64,000 nt of DNA from Singulisphaera acidiphila DSM 18658 (GCF_000242455.2 NC_019892.1:4960001-5024000); one strand, 5' to 3'. Positions 18,801 to 27,962 are shown, counted from the first letter of the stretch. Notes: generated by a model from the letters alone, not told the origin. A program made the numbers and translations.

Positions 18801-18861
18801 AGATCGGGCGTCACGCCCGGTCTGGTGCCTGACCCCTTGGTTCTTTCTTTTTTTTGTTTTT
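18801..18861 (+). terminator. possible terminator after RRM gene
   Basis: A 10-bp stem with one G-T pair (18801-18810 with 18814-18823) is followed by the motif TGGTGCCTGACCCC and then a T-rich run at 18841-18861. The gap between stem and T-run is longer than normal for an intrinsic terminator, so the stem may instead be part of a dispersed repeat. Confidence 0.35.
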
Positions 18862-19459
18862 ATAACCTCACGCCTGGCTCTTCTTTTCGTCCCGCGCCCA
18901 TCTCGCAGAGCCGGTCGAGGATGGCGGCGAACAGGTCGAAGAGGGCCTTCAGTTGTGGCCCGTCCTTGAGGATTCCCACGACCTGGAAGTGCAACTCGTC
19001 CACCCCCTTGGGGAATTTGGCTCCGAACCAGCCCTCATCGTCTTTGACGGAGAGGTGGATCGTCGGCTGCGCCAGGGCCAGCGCCCGGACCTGGGGGTCG
19101 TCGAAGAGTTCTCGGACCTTGAACTCATCGGTCCCTTTGACGATGAACGCTTCGTCGAAGTCGGGGTCACCAACCTCGATATCCTGCATTCCCAGCAGCT
19201 TCCCCAACTCGCTGAAGAGCCCTTTGCGATAGAGCGTGAACCGCAATCCGTCCGGATTGACGTAGGGTGCCCGCATCCGGGTGTAGGTGATGTGGCTGTG
19301 GCCGGTGGAGACCGTGTGGGTGTCGAGCGTGATCGTCCAGGGGGCGATATAAGCCTGCACCCGGTTCCCCGACCAGAACCGGCCCTCGACGAACTCGGCC
19401 CCAATCTCATGGCTGAGTTGTCGCCACACCTCGTCCTTGCTTGGTCCGAAGATCCCCAT
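18860..19459 (-). CDS. unknown cytosolic protein, 199 residues
   Basis: No family is recognised. The protein starts MGIFGPSKDEVWRQLSHEIG and has no signal peptide or membrane segment. It alternates beta-type and amphipathic stretches (VQAYIAPWTITLDTHTVSTG; ELHFQVVGILKDGPQLKALF). A much longer in-frame reading back to 19981 is rejected because it overlaps the DUF1549 gene on the other strand and is Arg/Ser-rich. The ATG at 19459 has AGGAG upstream at good spacing. The segments GLRFTLYRKGLFSELGKLLG and DEAFIVKGTDEFKVRELF suggest a single compact domain. It is divergent from the DUF1549 gene and convergent with the RRM gene. Confidence 0.75.
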   Translation of the reverse strand: MGIFGPSKDEVWRQLSHEIGAEFVEGRFWSGNRVQAYIAPWTITLDTHTVSTGHSHITYTRMRAPYVNPDGLRFTLYRKGLFSELGKLLGMQDIEVGDPDFDEAFIVKGTDEFKVRELFDDPQVRALALAQPTIHLSVKDDEGWFGAKFPKGVDELHFQVVGILKDGPQLKALFDLFAAILDRLCEMGAGRKEEPGVRL

Positions 19460-19685
19460 CGGCCGTTGCTCTCCTTGTCGTTTTGGTTTTGAAGTTCCGC
19501 AAGTCATTCGCTGCCAACGACGCGAGATTGGCGATGAGCGTTCGCTTGCCGAAAAAAGGCGAGCGAAGCTTCCTGGTCTTGAGGAAGTCATCTCACATTT
19601 GTCTGAAGAATATCGTTGACAGCGTGATGGTGCCATCGATAGATGTAATAGTCGTTTGCCACTTCGACCGAGGGGAGGATCGCCA

Positions 19686-21269
19686 ATGCTTATCCGAAGA
19701 GCTTGGGTTGCCGTCGCCTGCTTGGTCACGCTGGGCGCAACGGCCAAGGGGGCCGATGTTGCCGGGGGGCAGAAGGAGCCGGCCCCCTCAGCACGCGACG
19801 CCCGGTCGCTGGCCGCCCGGATCGACGCGGTGCTGGCCGCGCGGTGGGCCGACGCCAAGATCAAGCCGGCGGCGGTCGCCGACGACGGGGAGTTTCTCCG
19901 TCGGGTCAGCCTCGACCTGGTCGGCAAGATTCCGACGGCCGCCGAGGCCCGTGACTTCCTCGACGACCCGAGCCTGGACAAGCGGCAGGCGCTGGTGGAA
20001 CGGCTGCTCGACAGCCCGGCTTACACGACGAGAGCCACCGAGCTCTGGCGGCAGCTCTTGCTGCCCGAGGCCGATACCGAGGACCAGGCCCGCGTGGTCG
20101 CTGGGAGCTTCGAGGCCTGGCTGCGGCGGAAAGTGGTCGAGGAGGCCGGCTACGACCGGATCGTCCGCGAGATCCTGACCACCAAGCTCAACGACCGCAA
20201 TACCGAGGCGATGGCCAGTCGGCTCGACCCGTCCCCGGCCGCCTACTACGTCGCCAAGGAGGGGAAGCCCGAGAACCTCGCGGCAGGCGCGGCCCGGGTC
20301 TTCCTCGGCGTCCGTCTGGAATGCGCCCAGTGCCATAACCACCCGTTCGCCGCCTGGAAGCGGGACGACTTCTGGGGCTTCGCCGCCTTCTTCGCGGGCG
20401 TCCCCTCCCCGAATTCCGACGGCACGGCGGCGGTCCGCATGCCCCGCGACGCTCCCCCGCTCCGCGAGTTGACGATCCCGGGGACCAAGAAAATCGTCAA
20501 GGCGGCCCACCTCGACGGCTCGAAGCCGGACTGGCGGCCCCGGGCCGAGACCCGCGAGATCCTGGCCGAATGGATCACCGCACCCCAGAATCCGTATTTT
20601 GCCAAAGCTCTCGTCAACCGCGTCTGGGCCCGCTTCTTCGGCGTCGGCCTGATTGAGCCGGTGGACGACCTCGACCTCGAGTCCGACCCGGAGTTCGGCG
20701 GCCTGGTCAACGAGTTGGCTGTACAGTTCCGACTCCATGATTACAACTTGAAGTACCTGATCCGCGTCCTCACGGCGACGCAGGCCTACAACCTCTCCAG
20801 CATCGCCGCTCCGAGTGAGTCGTCCTCGCCGATGTTTGCTTATATGCCCGTGCGCGGGCTCTCGCCCGGGCAGCTCTTCGACAGCCTCAGCCAGGCCACC
20901 GGGGCCGACGCGGCGGGGGCTCGGGGGCGGTTCCTTGACCTCTTCGCCAACCGCGATGAGCGGGCGACCGAAGCGCAGACCACGATCCTCCAGGCCCTGA
21001 CGATGATGAACGGCAGCCACATCGCGGGGGCCACCAACCCGGCGACCGGCGAGGTGCTTGGGGCCGTGACCAAGGCCCCCTTCCTGGACACCCCGGGCCG
21101 GATCGAGACCCTCTATCTCGCGACCCTGACCCGCCGGCCGAAGCCCGAGGAACTGGCGCTTCTGACTCGCTACGTCGACCGAACGGAGAGCCCCGAGGAG
21201 CGTGCCAAGGCGCTCGCCGACGTGTTCTGGGCCATCCTGAACGGGCCCGAGTTTCACCTCAATCATTGA
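19686..21269 (+). CDS. DUF1549-DUF1553 protein without PSCyt1 domain
   Basis: This is a 527-residue exported protein with a signal peptide (about 1-22), a DUF1549 domain (about 40-240) and a DUF1553 domain (about 280-515). Unlike the protein at 1461-4112 it lacks the N-terminal PSCyt1 cytochrome domain; only one heme-type motif remains, CAQCH at 213-217. The DUF1553 part is recognised by ALVNRVWARFFGVGLIEPVD and the ending ALADVFWAILNGPEF. The ATG at 19686 follows GGGGAGG. An upstream start at 19656 lacks such a site. The DUF1501 gene follows after 118 bp, then an EF-hand gene, forming a three-gene unit. Confidence 0.92.
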   Translation: MLIRRAWVAVACLVTLGATAKGADVAGGQKEPAPSARDARSLAARIDAVLAARWADAKIKPAAVADDGEFLRRVSLDLVGKIPTAAEARDFLDDPSLDKRQALVERLLDSPAYTTRATELWRQLLLPEADTEDQARVVAGSFEAWLRRKVVEEAGYDRIVREILTTKLNDRNTEAMASRLDPSPAAYYVAKEGKPENLAAGAARVFLGVRLECAQCHNHPFAAWKRDDFWGFAAFFAGVPSPNSDGTAAVRMPRDAPPLRELTIPGTKKIVKAAHLDGSKPDWRPRAETREILAEWITAPQNPYFAKALVNRVWARFFGVGLIEPVDDLDLESDPEFGGLVNELAVQFRLHDYNLKYLIRVLTATQAYNLSSIAAPSESSSPMFAYMPVRGLSPGQLFDSLSQATGADAAGARGRFLDLFANRDERATEAQTTILQALTMMNGSHIAGATNPATGEVLGAVTKAPFLDTPGRIETLYLATLTRRPKPEELALLTRYVDRTESPEERAKALADVFWAILNGPEFHLNH

Positions 21270-21387
21270 GGAACGAAAGGGACCGGCCCGCCCGGCTGGT
21301 TCCGCGCGATCGATCGGATTGATCCCGTCTTCCGCCTGTGACCCGTGTCTCGCTTTCTTGGGACATAAGAAATAAGGGGATGCCGCC

Positions 21388-22755
21388 ATGAATCGCCCGC
21401 GCCCGACTTACCAGGTCCCGCCATTGACCCGAAGGCAGGTGCTGCGGTTGGCTGCCTTGGGCGCCCTGGGCGCATCGTCCTCCGGCTGGATCGAGACCCT
21501 GGCGGCCAACACGGCTGCGGACCCGAACCGCCGTAAGTCTTGCATCTTGCTCTGGATGACGGGGGGGCCGAGCCAGACGGATACGTTCGACCCCAAGCCG
21601 GGCCACGCCAACAGCGGCCCGTTCAAGCCGATCGAGACGACGGTGCCGGGGATGCTCCTCGGCCCGCACCTGCCGCAGCTCGCCCGCCAGGCGAAAGACC
21701 TCGCCCTGGTCCGCTCGATGAGCTCGAAGGAAGGGGATCACGGCCGCGCCACCTACTATCTGAGGACCGGTTACCTGCCTCAAGGGCCGGTGCGCCACCC
21801 GACGCTCGGCTCGCTCGTCGCCAATGAGTTCGAGGATAAGTCGGCTGAGTTGCCCGGGTTCGTGAGCATCTCGCCGTTCCGCGCGTTCAATCCGGCGGCC
21901 TTTGGGGCGGGTTTCCTCGGCCCGAAATGCGCTCCGCTGATCGTGGGCGAACGGCCTGTGGGCGGCGGTGGCGGCGGTGATGCCTCGACGCAGCCTTCGT
22001 TGCGGGTTGAAGACCTCGACGCGCCGCACGACATCAATCGAGCCCGGGCCGACGACCGGCTCCAGTTGATGCACACGTTGGGGAGCGACTTCCTCGCCTC
22101 CCGCCCCGGCCTCGCCGCGCTCAGCCATCAGGACGCCTATCAGCGGGCCGTCAAGATGATGCGGTCGTCGGCCGCCAAGGCGTTCGAGCTGGATGAGGAA
22201 CCGGCCGCGCTCCAGGACGCGTACGGCCGGAACCCGTTCGGCCAGGGGTGTCTGCTGGCTCGCCGGCTCGTCGAGCGCGGGGTCCCGTTCGTCGAGGTGA
22301 CGCTCTCGTCCGTCGACGGCTCGATGGCGTTCGGGTGGGACACGCACCAGCAGAACTTCGACGCGGTCGAGAAGCTCAGCGGCGTCCTCGACGCCGGCTG
22401 GGCCACCTTGATGACCGACCTCCGCTCTCGCGGCCTGCTCGACTCAACCTTGATCGTCTGGATGGGCGAGTTCGGCCGGACCCCGAAGATCAACGAGAAC
22501 GCCGGCCGCGACCACTTCCCCAACGCCTGGTCGACCGTGCTGGCCGGCGGCGGGATCCGAGGCGGCCAGGTGATCGGCGACACGGGGGCCGACGGAGAAG
22601 AGGCCAAAGACCGCCCGGTCATGGTCCCCGACCTGCTCGCGACCGTCGTGCGGAGCCTCGGAATCGACCCGATGAAGCAGAACGTCGTCGACACGGGCCG
22701 GCCGATCCGGCTCGTCGACCCGAAGGCCAACCCGATCAAGGAACTCCTCGGATGA
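21388..22755 (+). CDS. DUF1501 domain protein with Tat leader
   Basis: This is a 455-residue DUF1501 protein. The leader LTRRQVLRLAALGALGASSS has a twin-arginine motif at residues about 15-16. Core family segments include KSCILLWMTGGPSQTDTFDP, GFVSISPFRAFNPAAFGAGF and the late IVWMGEFGRTPKINENAGRD. It is the partner of the preceding DUF1549/DUF1553 gene. Its stop codon overlaps the start of the next gene (ATGA at 22752-22755), so the EF-hand protein is translationally coupled to it. The alkaline-phosphatase-like fold is known for the family, but substrate and activity are not. Confidence 0.92.
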   Translation: MNRPRPTYQVPPLTRRQVLRLAALGALGASSSGWIETLAANTAADPNRRKSCILLWMTGGPSQTDTFDPKPGHANSGPFKPIETTVPGMLLGPHLPQLARQAKDLALVRSMSSKEGDHGRATYYLRTGYLPQGPVRHPTLGSLVANEFEDKSAELPGFVSISPFRAFNPAAFGAGFLGPKCAPLIVGERPVGGGGGGDASTQPSLRVEDLDAPHDINRARADDRLQLMHTLGSDFLASRPGLAALSHQDAYQRAVKMMRSSAAKAFELDEEPAALQDAYGRNPFGQGCLLARRLVERGVPFVEVTLSSVDGSMAFGWDTHQQNFDAVEKLSGVLDAGWATLMTDLRSRGLLDSTLIVWMGEFGRTPKINENAGRDHFPNAWSTVLAGGGIRGGQVIGDTGADGEEAKDRPVMVPDLLATVVRSLGIDPMKQNVVDTGRPIRLVDPKANPIKELLG

Positions 22756-24527
22756 CGTTTGCGACCCCTTGCGTGGCCCTGGCGCTCGCCCTGACCGTTA
22801 CCGCGGCGGCTGGTCCTCCGGAAGAGGCTGCGAAAACTGAGGGTGAGGCGGAACGGAACGTCGTTTTCCTCGGCGAGGAGCGGCCGGTCTTCCTGCGCCT
22901 TCGGGTCATGGCTGGCGACCGGCCGTTCGACGCGGCCTGGCTCGACTCGATCCGGACCATCCACGCCTGCCTCGACCTCGACGGTGACGGCAAGCTCACC
23001 GAGAAGGAGGCGGATCGGGGGGCGCTCGCCGCCCTCGTGCGGCTGGCGACCGGGGGGGCCACGACCTTGCTCCGTGGCGAGCTTGACGTTCACCCGAAGG
23101 ACGGCGTCGTCTCGATCGACGAGCTGGCTGAAGCCCTCAGGCCGGTCATCGGCCCGTTCCGCGTCCAGGTCGGCCGGCTCGCGATCAACCGCACGGACGC
23201 CCTCTTCGACCACCTCGATCGCGACAAGGACGGTGCGCTCACCCGGACGGAACTGGCCGCGATCGCCGGGTCGCTTCGTCGGCTCGACCTCGACGACAAC
23301 GAAATGATCAGCGCCACCGAGTTGGAGCCGTTCAATAGCCCGACCGCCATGGCCGTGGCCGGGAACGCGGCCGATCGCCAGGCGCGCCTCATCGCCGTCC
23401 CACCGGTCGTCGAGTTGGTTGCGGGCGTGTCGTCGCTCCGCCTGGCCCGGCTCCTGCTGAAGAAATACGATAAAGGACGGGGCGACGTCCCTGGCCGGCC
23501 GGATGGCAAGCTTTCTCCCGAAGAGTTCGCCATCGACCCTGACGCCTTCGCCAGCGCCGACGCGAACCACGATGGAGCCCTCAGCACGGAAGAGCTGCGG
23601 AAATTCCTCGCCCAGGCCCCGGTTGACCTCGACCTCGAGATCAACCTTTCGCCCGACGCCTCGGGCTCGGGCTCAGGCCCGGGTCGGGCGACGACCCGCA
23701 TCCGGGGCGATGGGGGGCTGGCCAAAGGGACGGAAGTCCGCCAGCTTGCCGACGGCGACGTTGAGATCGCGGTTGGCCGGATCCGCCTGGACATCCACGT
23801 CGACCAGGGAGACGCGGTGGCTGAGAACGCCCGGCGCATTTACCAGAGGCTGTTCAAAGCGGCCGACGCCAACAAGGACGGCTACCTCGAGGGCAAGGAG
23901 CTGCCGGCCGAGAACAATGATGCCCCGGTGCAGGTGCAAGTTCAGGGGCAAGTTTCCCCCCTGGCCGGTCTGGTCAAGGTCATCGACCGTGACGGCGATG
24001 GGAAGCTGTATGAGAAGGAGCTCATGGAATTCGCCGATCGGCAGAGCGAGGCGGCGCGGGGCCGGTTGGTCCTTACAGCCTCGGACCAGGGTCGGGCGAT
24101 CTTCGGCATCCTCGACCTCGATCGCGACCGTCGCCTCAGCGCCCGCGAGGTGATGCGGACCGTCGATCGAATCACGTCATGGGACGGCGACTCCGACGGC
24201 CGGGTCACGGCCGACGAGATTCCGTACCACTTCCAGGTCAACATCGCCCGAGGTGAGCTCACCGGCCTGATCGGTGGCGGTGGAGCGGGGAATAACGTGG
24301 TTGCCCCTCAGGCGATGATGGCCGCCCCCAAACCGGCCGCACTCACCGCCGGCCCCGACTGGTTCCGCCAGATGGACCGCAACCACGACGGCGACATCTC
24401 CCGCCGCGAGTTCCTCGGCCCCCGCACGGAGTTCGACCGCCTCGACCGAGACAAAGACGGCCTGATCGATGCCGAAGAGGCCGAGGCGGGCGCGGGGGCT
24501 GCCAGTCGTGGGAATGCCGGCCCGTAA
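22752..24527 (+). CDS. exported multi-EF-hand protein
   Basis: This is a 591-residue protein with a signal peptide (MTFATPCVALALALTVTAAA). It contains about nine EF-hand-type calcium loops: DLDGDGKLTEKE near residue 75, DRDKDGALTRTE near 156, DANHDGALSTEE near 270, DANKDGYLEGKE near 372, DRDGDGKLYEKE near 412, DLDRDRRLSARE near 455, DGDSDGRVTADE near 478, DRNHDGDISRRE near 542 and DRDKDGLIDAEE near 566, plus a degenerate DDNEMISATE near 179. A longer reading from 22248 overlaps the DUF1501 gene and is rejected; the ATG overlapping the DUF1501 stop is the natural start. It probably binds calcium in the periplasm, perhaps as a structural or regulatory partner of the DUF1549/DUF1501 pair. Confidence 0.9.
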   Translation: MTFATPCVALALALTVTAAAGPPEEAAKTEGEAERNVVFLGEERPVFLRLRVMAGDRPFDAAWLDSIRTIHACLDLDGDGKLTEKEADRGALAALVRLATGGATTLLRGELDVHPKDGVVSIDELAEALRPVIGPFRVQVGRLAINRTDALFDHLDRDKDGALTRTELAAIAGSLRRLDLDDNEMISATELEPFNSPTAMAVAGNAADRQARLIAVPPVVELVAGVSSLRLARLLLKKYDKGRGDVPGRPDGKLSPEEFAIDPDAFASADANHDGALSTEELRKFLAQAPVDLDLEINLSPDASGSGSGPGRATTRIRGDGGLAKGTEVRQLADGDVEIAVGRIRLDIHVDQGDAVAENARRIYQRLFKAADANKDGYLEGKELPAENNDAPVQVQVQGQVSPLAGLVKVIDRDGDGKLYEKELMEFADRQSEAARGRLVLTASDQGRAIFGILDLDRDRRLSAREVMRTVDRITSWDGDSDGRVTADEIPYHFQVNIARGELTGLIGGGGAGNNVVAPQAMMAAPKPAALTAGPDWFRQMDRNHDGDISRREFLGPRTEFDRLDRDKDGLIDAEEAEAGAGAASRGNAGP

Positions 24528-24621
24528 GGTGGCGATTTCACCACGAATTTCACCGAAGACCACCTCAGCCCCAACGGGGCAAAAACCAGCCAGCGCCTTC
24601 GATTTGCATCCCATTCCCCCC

Positions 24622-24644
24622 CCTGGGACCGCGGGCGGGTCGCC
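24622..24644. repeat. left arm of extragenic palindrome split by IS4-family copy 1
   Basis: The sequence begins CCTGGGACCGCGGGCG and ends at the left tip of the IS. It is one arm of a dispersed palindrome found also at 27855-27962, 50633-50737, 54281-54303 with 55747-55769, and as a solo arm at 61008-61030. The last 11 bases (GGCGGGTCGCC) are the reverse complement, not a direct copy, of the 11 bases after the right IS tip. Confidence 0.8.
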
Positions 24645-25411
24645 CAATGGCACTTACTTTCGCCAATCCTGCAATAAGGGGCACCTCTGGCACGATTTTT
24701 GCGCCATGAACTCCTATTTTTTGGGAGTACCTCGCATGAACCATGACCAGGAATCACCCGCTGTCGTCGATTTGGGTGAGGCGGTTCGGATGTTCCATCG
24801 CTTGGTCCCACCGGATGTCCTGCATGCTCAGAAACCGCCCACGCTCTCGACCGTGTTCACGCCTTGGGTCGTTGTCTGGCTGATGATCTATCAACGGTTG
24901 ACCTGCAATGCAACGATGGCCACCGCTGTGGGAGAGTTGGCTCGATTAAGTGCAGATGTGCTCCCTGATAACAAGCGGGCCCGTGAGAAATCGTTCTCGG
25001 CCAACACGGGTGGGTTTTCGCGAGCGCGAGATCGGCTGCCCGTGGAGATGGCTCAACGGGCGGCTGACGAGGTTTCTGCAGCCTTAATCGCCAAGTCTCC
25101 GCCATCGGTGAAAGGGCGTAACGCGTTTCTTGTGGACGGTTCCACGCTCTCTTTGGCACCCACTGACGCCTTGCGCAAAACGTATCCGCCGGCCCGCAAT
25201 CAACACGGAGAATCGCACTGGCCGATCCTCCACTTGGTAGCGGCCCACGAGTTATCCAGCGGTGTGACCGTGCGTCCGGAAGTGGGGGCAATGTATGGCC
25301 CGGCCGCGATTGGCGAAGTCCCATTGTCGGCCGGTTTGATGCCGCGACTTCCGGTTGGCTCCGTGTTGATCGCCGACCGGAATTTTGGCGTCTTCGCGTT
25401 CGCCTGGTTAG

Positions 25412-27173
25412 CCTGGATTTCTCACCAGGGATTGAATCGGGCTGCCTTGCGTGTCATAGGTGGAATTGCGACAACCACTTTTGACACCGAACCAAGGCAG
25501 CCCGATGGCTACAGAGTGTAACTCGACTTACCTCGACTTTTCCATCCTCGGTCACCGCCAAGTGCTCGCCGATTTTGACGGGGGCGCCATCTCTTCCGAC
25601 GGCGGTGCACTTCTGCTCCGTCAGATCGAAGCCCGCACCGGGATCATCCGCCAGTTCGCCGCCTGCTTTACCGACCATCGCGATCCTGACCTCGTCGAGC
25701 ACCCCCTGGAACACCTCCTGGCCCAACGCGTCTATGGTCTGGCCTTGGGCTACGAAGACCTCAACGACCACGACGATCTCCGCTGCGATCCGTTACTGGC
25801 CACCGTCGTCGGCAAGACCGATCCCACCGGCCAGGACCGGCCACGGCTCCGCGATCGCGGCAAGCCGCTGGCTGGCAAGAGTACCCTCAACCGCTTGGAA
25901 CTGACCCCTGTCGGGGCCGACGGACAGAGCCGTTACAAGAAGATCACCTGTCAGACCCATGAGGTCGAACGGCTCTTCGTTACCCTCTTTCTTCAGGCCC
26001 ACAGCCGACCCCCCGAGCGGATCGTTTTGGACCTCGACGCCACCGACGACACGGTCCATGGCCGCCAACTTGGCCGCTTTTTCCACGGCTACTACAAGGG
26101 ATACTGCTATCTCCCGCTCTACATCTTCTGCGGCGACCACCTGCTCTGTGCCCGGCTGCGTCCCTCCGACATTGATGCCAGCGCCGGCTCGGTGAAGTCC
26201 CTCAAGCGGATCGTCTCGCAGATCCGCCAGGCGTGGCCTCAGGTGAAGATCCTGATCCGCGCCGACAGCGGGTTCTGCCGCGAGGAGATCCTTCGCTGGT
26301 GTGAGGACAACGGCGTGGATTACCTGATCGGCCTGGCCAAGAACACCCGGCTGACGGCGGCGATCGCGACGGAATTGGCCCAAGCACGCCAGCAATTCGA
26401 GGCGACGAAACAGCCGTCCCGGGTCTTCGCCGAGTTGCGTTATCAAACGCAGAAGACCTGGAGCCGAGAACGTCGGGTGGTGGCCAAGGCCGAGCATCTG
26501 GGCAAGGGGGCCAACCCGCGGTTCGTGGTCACGTCGCTCACGGTCGAGGAACGAGCGGCGCCGCCGCTGTACGAGCAAGACTACTGCGGTCGCGGTGAGA
26601 TGGAGAACCGGATCAAGGAGCAGCAACTCCATCTGTTCGCCGATCGGACCAGTGCCCACACGATGCGTGCCAACCAGATCCGGCTGTTCTTCTCCTCGAT
26701 CGCCTACGTGTTGCTGGAGGCGTTGCGGCGGCTGGGGCTGGCGGGAACGGCGATGGCCGAGGCGCAGTGCCAAACGATCCGTCTGAAGCTCTTGAAGATC
26801 GGGGCGTTGGTGCGGGTGACGGTTCGCAAGGTGTGGGTGAAGTTCTCGAGCGGTTGTCCGTATGCGGAAGTGTTTCGGCGTGTGCACACCAACTTGGCGC
26901 GGTCGGGGCCCTTGATCCCGAGGTGCTGAAACGAGGAGACCCAGTCAAATGAGGCGGGAAAGCCCCTCCCTGAGGAGGGGTGAGGATCGGGGTGCGCCCC
27001 CGCCTGGGCGCGGGGGCCTGAGGAACCAGGTTCGCGTTGGCGTGAAGAGGTCCGATCAGGTCCACGCCGACGTGATGAGCAAGCGGGAGACCACGCAGGC
27101 CGCGGGTGGCGGGGGCGAGCCGTCGAAATCGTCGAGCGATCGGACCCCGAAAGAATAGGGTGAGAAATCCAGG
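25412..27173 (+). mobile_element. IS1380-family insertion sequence, nested
   Basis: The tips are perfect 15-bp inverted repeats, CCTGGATTTCTCACC (25412-25426) and its complement (27159-27173). A 4-bp target duplication TTAG is present on both sides (25408-25411 and 27174-27177). The length is 1762 bp. These agree with the IS1380 family. It carries one full-length transposase, followed by a 244-bp non-coding tail with two GC-rich stem-loops around 26960-27020. Intact ends, target duplication and open transposase mean it may still be active. Confidence 0.92.
25505..26929 (+). CDS. IS1380-family DDE transposase
   Basis: This is a 474-residue transposase. The N-terminal part has the family segment VLADFDGGAISSDGGALLLR. 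Catalytic acidic residues are recognisable: Asp in VLDLDATDDTVHG, Asp in ILIRADSGFCREE and Glu in CGRGEMENRIKEQQ. The C-terminus has TSAHTMRANQIRLFFSSIAY, also typical. The ATG at 25505 gives MATECNSTYLDF; an earlier in-frame start at 25460 is possible but less family-like. It is the only gene of the IS and appears undamaged. Confidence 0.92.
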   Translation: MATECNSTYLDFSILGHRQVLADFDGGAISSDGGALLLRQIEARTGIIRQFAACFTDHRDPDLVEHPLEHLLAQRVYGLALGYEDLNDHDDLRCDPLLATVVGKTDPTGQDRPRLRDRGKPLAGKSTLNRLELTPVGADGQSRYKKITCQTHEVERLFVTLFLQAHSRPPERIVLDLDATDDTVHGRQLGRFFHGYYKGYCYLPLYIFCGDHLLCARLRPSDIDASAGSVKSLKRIVSQIRQAWPQVKILIRADSGFCREEILRWCEDNGVDYLIGLAKNTRLTAAIATELAQARQQFEATKQPSRVFAELRYQTQKTWSRERRVVAKAEHLGKGANPRFVVTSLTVEERAAPPLYEQDYCGRGEMENRIKEQQLHLFADRTSAHTMRANQIRLFFSSIAYVLLEALRRLGLAGTAMAEAQCQTIRLKLLKIGALVRVTVRKVWVKFSSGCPYAEVFRRVHTNLARSGPLIPRC

Positions 27174-27854
27174 TTAGCCAACCAGGCGGGCCACGACTTC
27201 GTGTTGCGGTTGACTGAGAAGCGATTTCGGTCGATGGTGCGCCAAGGGAAAGCCCAGGGCAAGGACCAGTGGGAACTAACTTGGCAGCCCAACCGCTGGG
27301 AACGCAAGTCGAACCCACAATGGCCGGCCGATGCAACGCTGCGTGTGTGGTTGCACGAGGTTCGAATTTCCGAGAAGCTGACGCTGTGGCTTGTGAGTCG
27401 GCTCCCTGACGAGGGGTGCGAGCTCGCCGCGATCTATGGCCAGCGGCAAAATATCGAAACCGATCTGCGTGATTTGAAGCGGACGCTTCGCTTGGAAGAG
27501 ATGCGTGGCCGATCCACGGAGATGGTCGCGAAGGAACTGGCCTCGGCGACAGTGGCCTATAACATGGCGAATCTGATTCGCCGGATGGCTGCGGCTCGGG
27601 TCGAGATCGCGCCGCGGCGATTGAGCTTCAACCGGGTATGGTCGTTAGTGAAGGTCTTGCTCTTGGAGTCGTTGGATACCACGGACCCCGCGAAGATCCA
27701 AGAGCGGATCGACTTGGTTCTGAGGATGTCTGGCCAGTGTAAGCTCGCGAATCGCCCTGGCCGACACTACCCGCGTGAGGTGATCGCCCGCCGCAGAAAA
27801 TTCCCACTGCGACCACGCAAACGCGGTCTGAAATCGAGAAAGTAAGTGCCATTG

Positions 27855-27962
27855 GGCGACCCGCCCGCAATTCTATTGGTTTTGTTTAGGCAAATTTTTT
27901 AATTTATATAATTTAATTTGTTTGAATGAATAGAATTGCGGGCGGGTCGCCCGCGGTCCCAG
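27855..27962. repeat. extragenic palindrome, right of IS copy 1
   Basis: This sequence is bounded by inverted arms: GGGCGACCCGCCCGCAATTC at the left (directly after the IS tip) and the complementary arm extended by GCGGTCCCAGG at the right (about 27936-27962). The centre is AT-rich. Together with 24622-24644 it reconstitutes one palindromic unit into which the IS inserted. Confidence 0.8.

Larger units (their letters stand above)
24706..27845 (+). pseudogene. IS4-family transposase split by nested IS
   Basis: The N-terminal half (24706-25411) and C-terminal half (27178-27845) rejoin in frame to a 457-residue transposase once the IS1380 element and the TTAG duplicate are removed. The N half holds two catalytic Asp: VDGSTLSLAPT and LIADRNFG. 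The C half holds the catalytic Glu in the IS4 signature YGQRQNIETDLRDLK, which fits Y(2)R(3)E(6)K exactly. The junction reads FAWLANQAGHDFV. The start could be the ATG at 24706 or MNHDQES at 24736. The deduced protein matches copy 2 over both halves, so the two copies diverged recently. Confidence 0.9.
24645..27854 (+). mobile_element. IS4-family element, copy 1, interrupted by IS1380-family element
   Basis: The tips are inverted repeats CAATGGCACTTACTTTC (24645-24661) and its complement (27838-27854). Without the nested element and one TTAG duplicate the length is 1444 bp, exactly one base more than copy 2 at 54304-55746. The element encodes a DDE transposase with the IS4-type Y-(2)-R-(3)-E-(6)-K signature. 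It inserted into an extragenic palindrome. The insertion of the IS1380 element at 25412 splits its transposase gene, so this copy should not transpose by its own enzyme. Confidence 0.9.

Noticed and set aside
18860..19981. A 373-residue reading of the unknown gene with a start at 19981
   Set aside because: The extra N-terminus is Arg/Ser-rich and overlaps the DUF1549 gene; a good ribosome site supports the ATG at 19459.
22248..24527. A 759-residue reading of the EF-hand gene
   Set aside because: The extension overlaps the DUF1501 gene and is Arg/Pro-rich; the ATG at 22752 gives a signal peptide and ATGA coupling.
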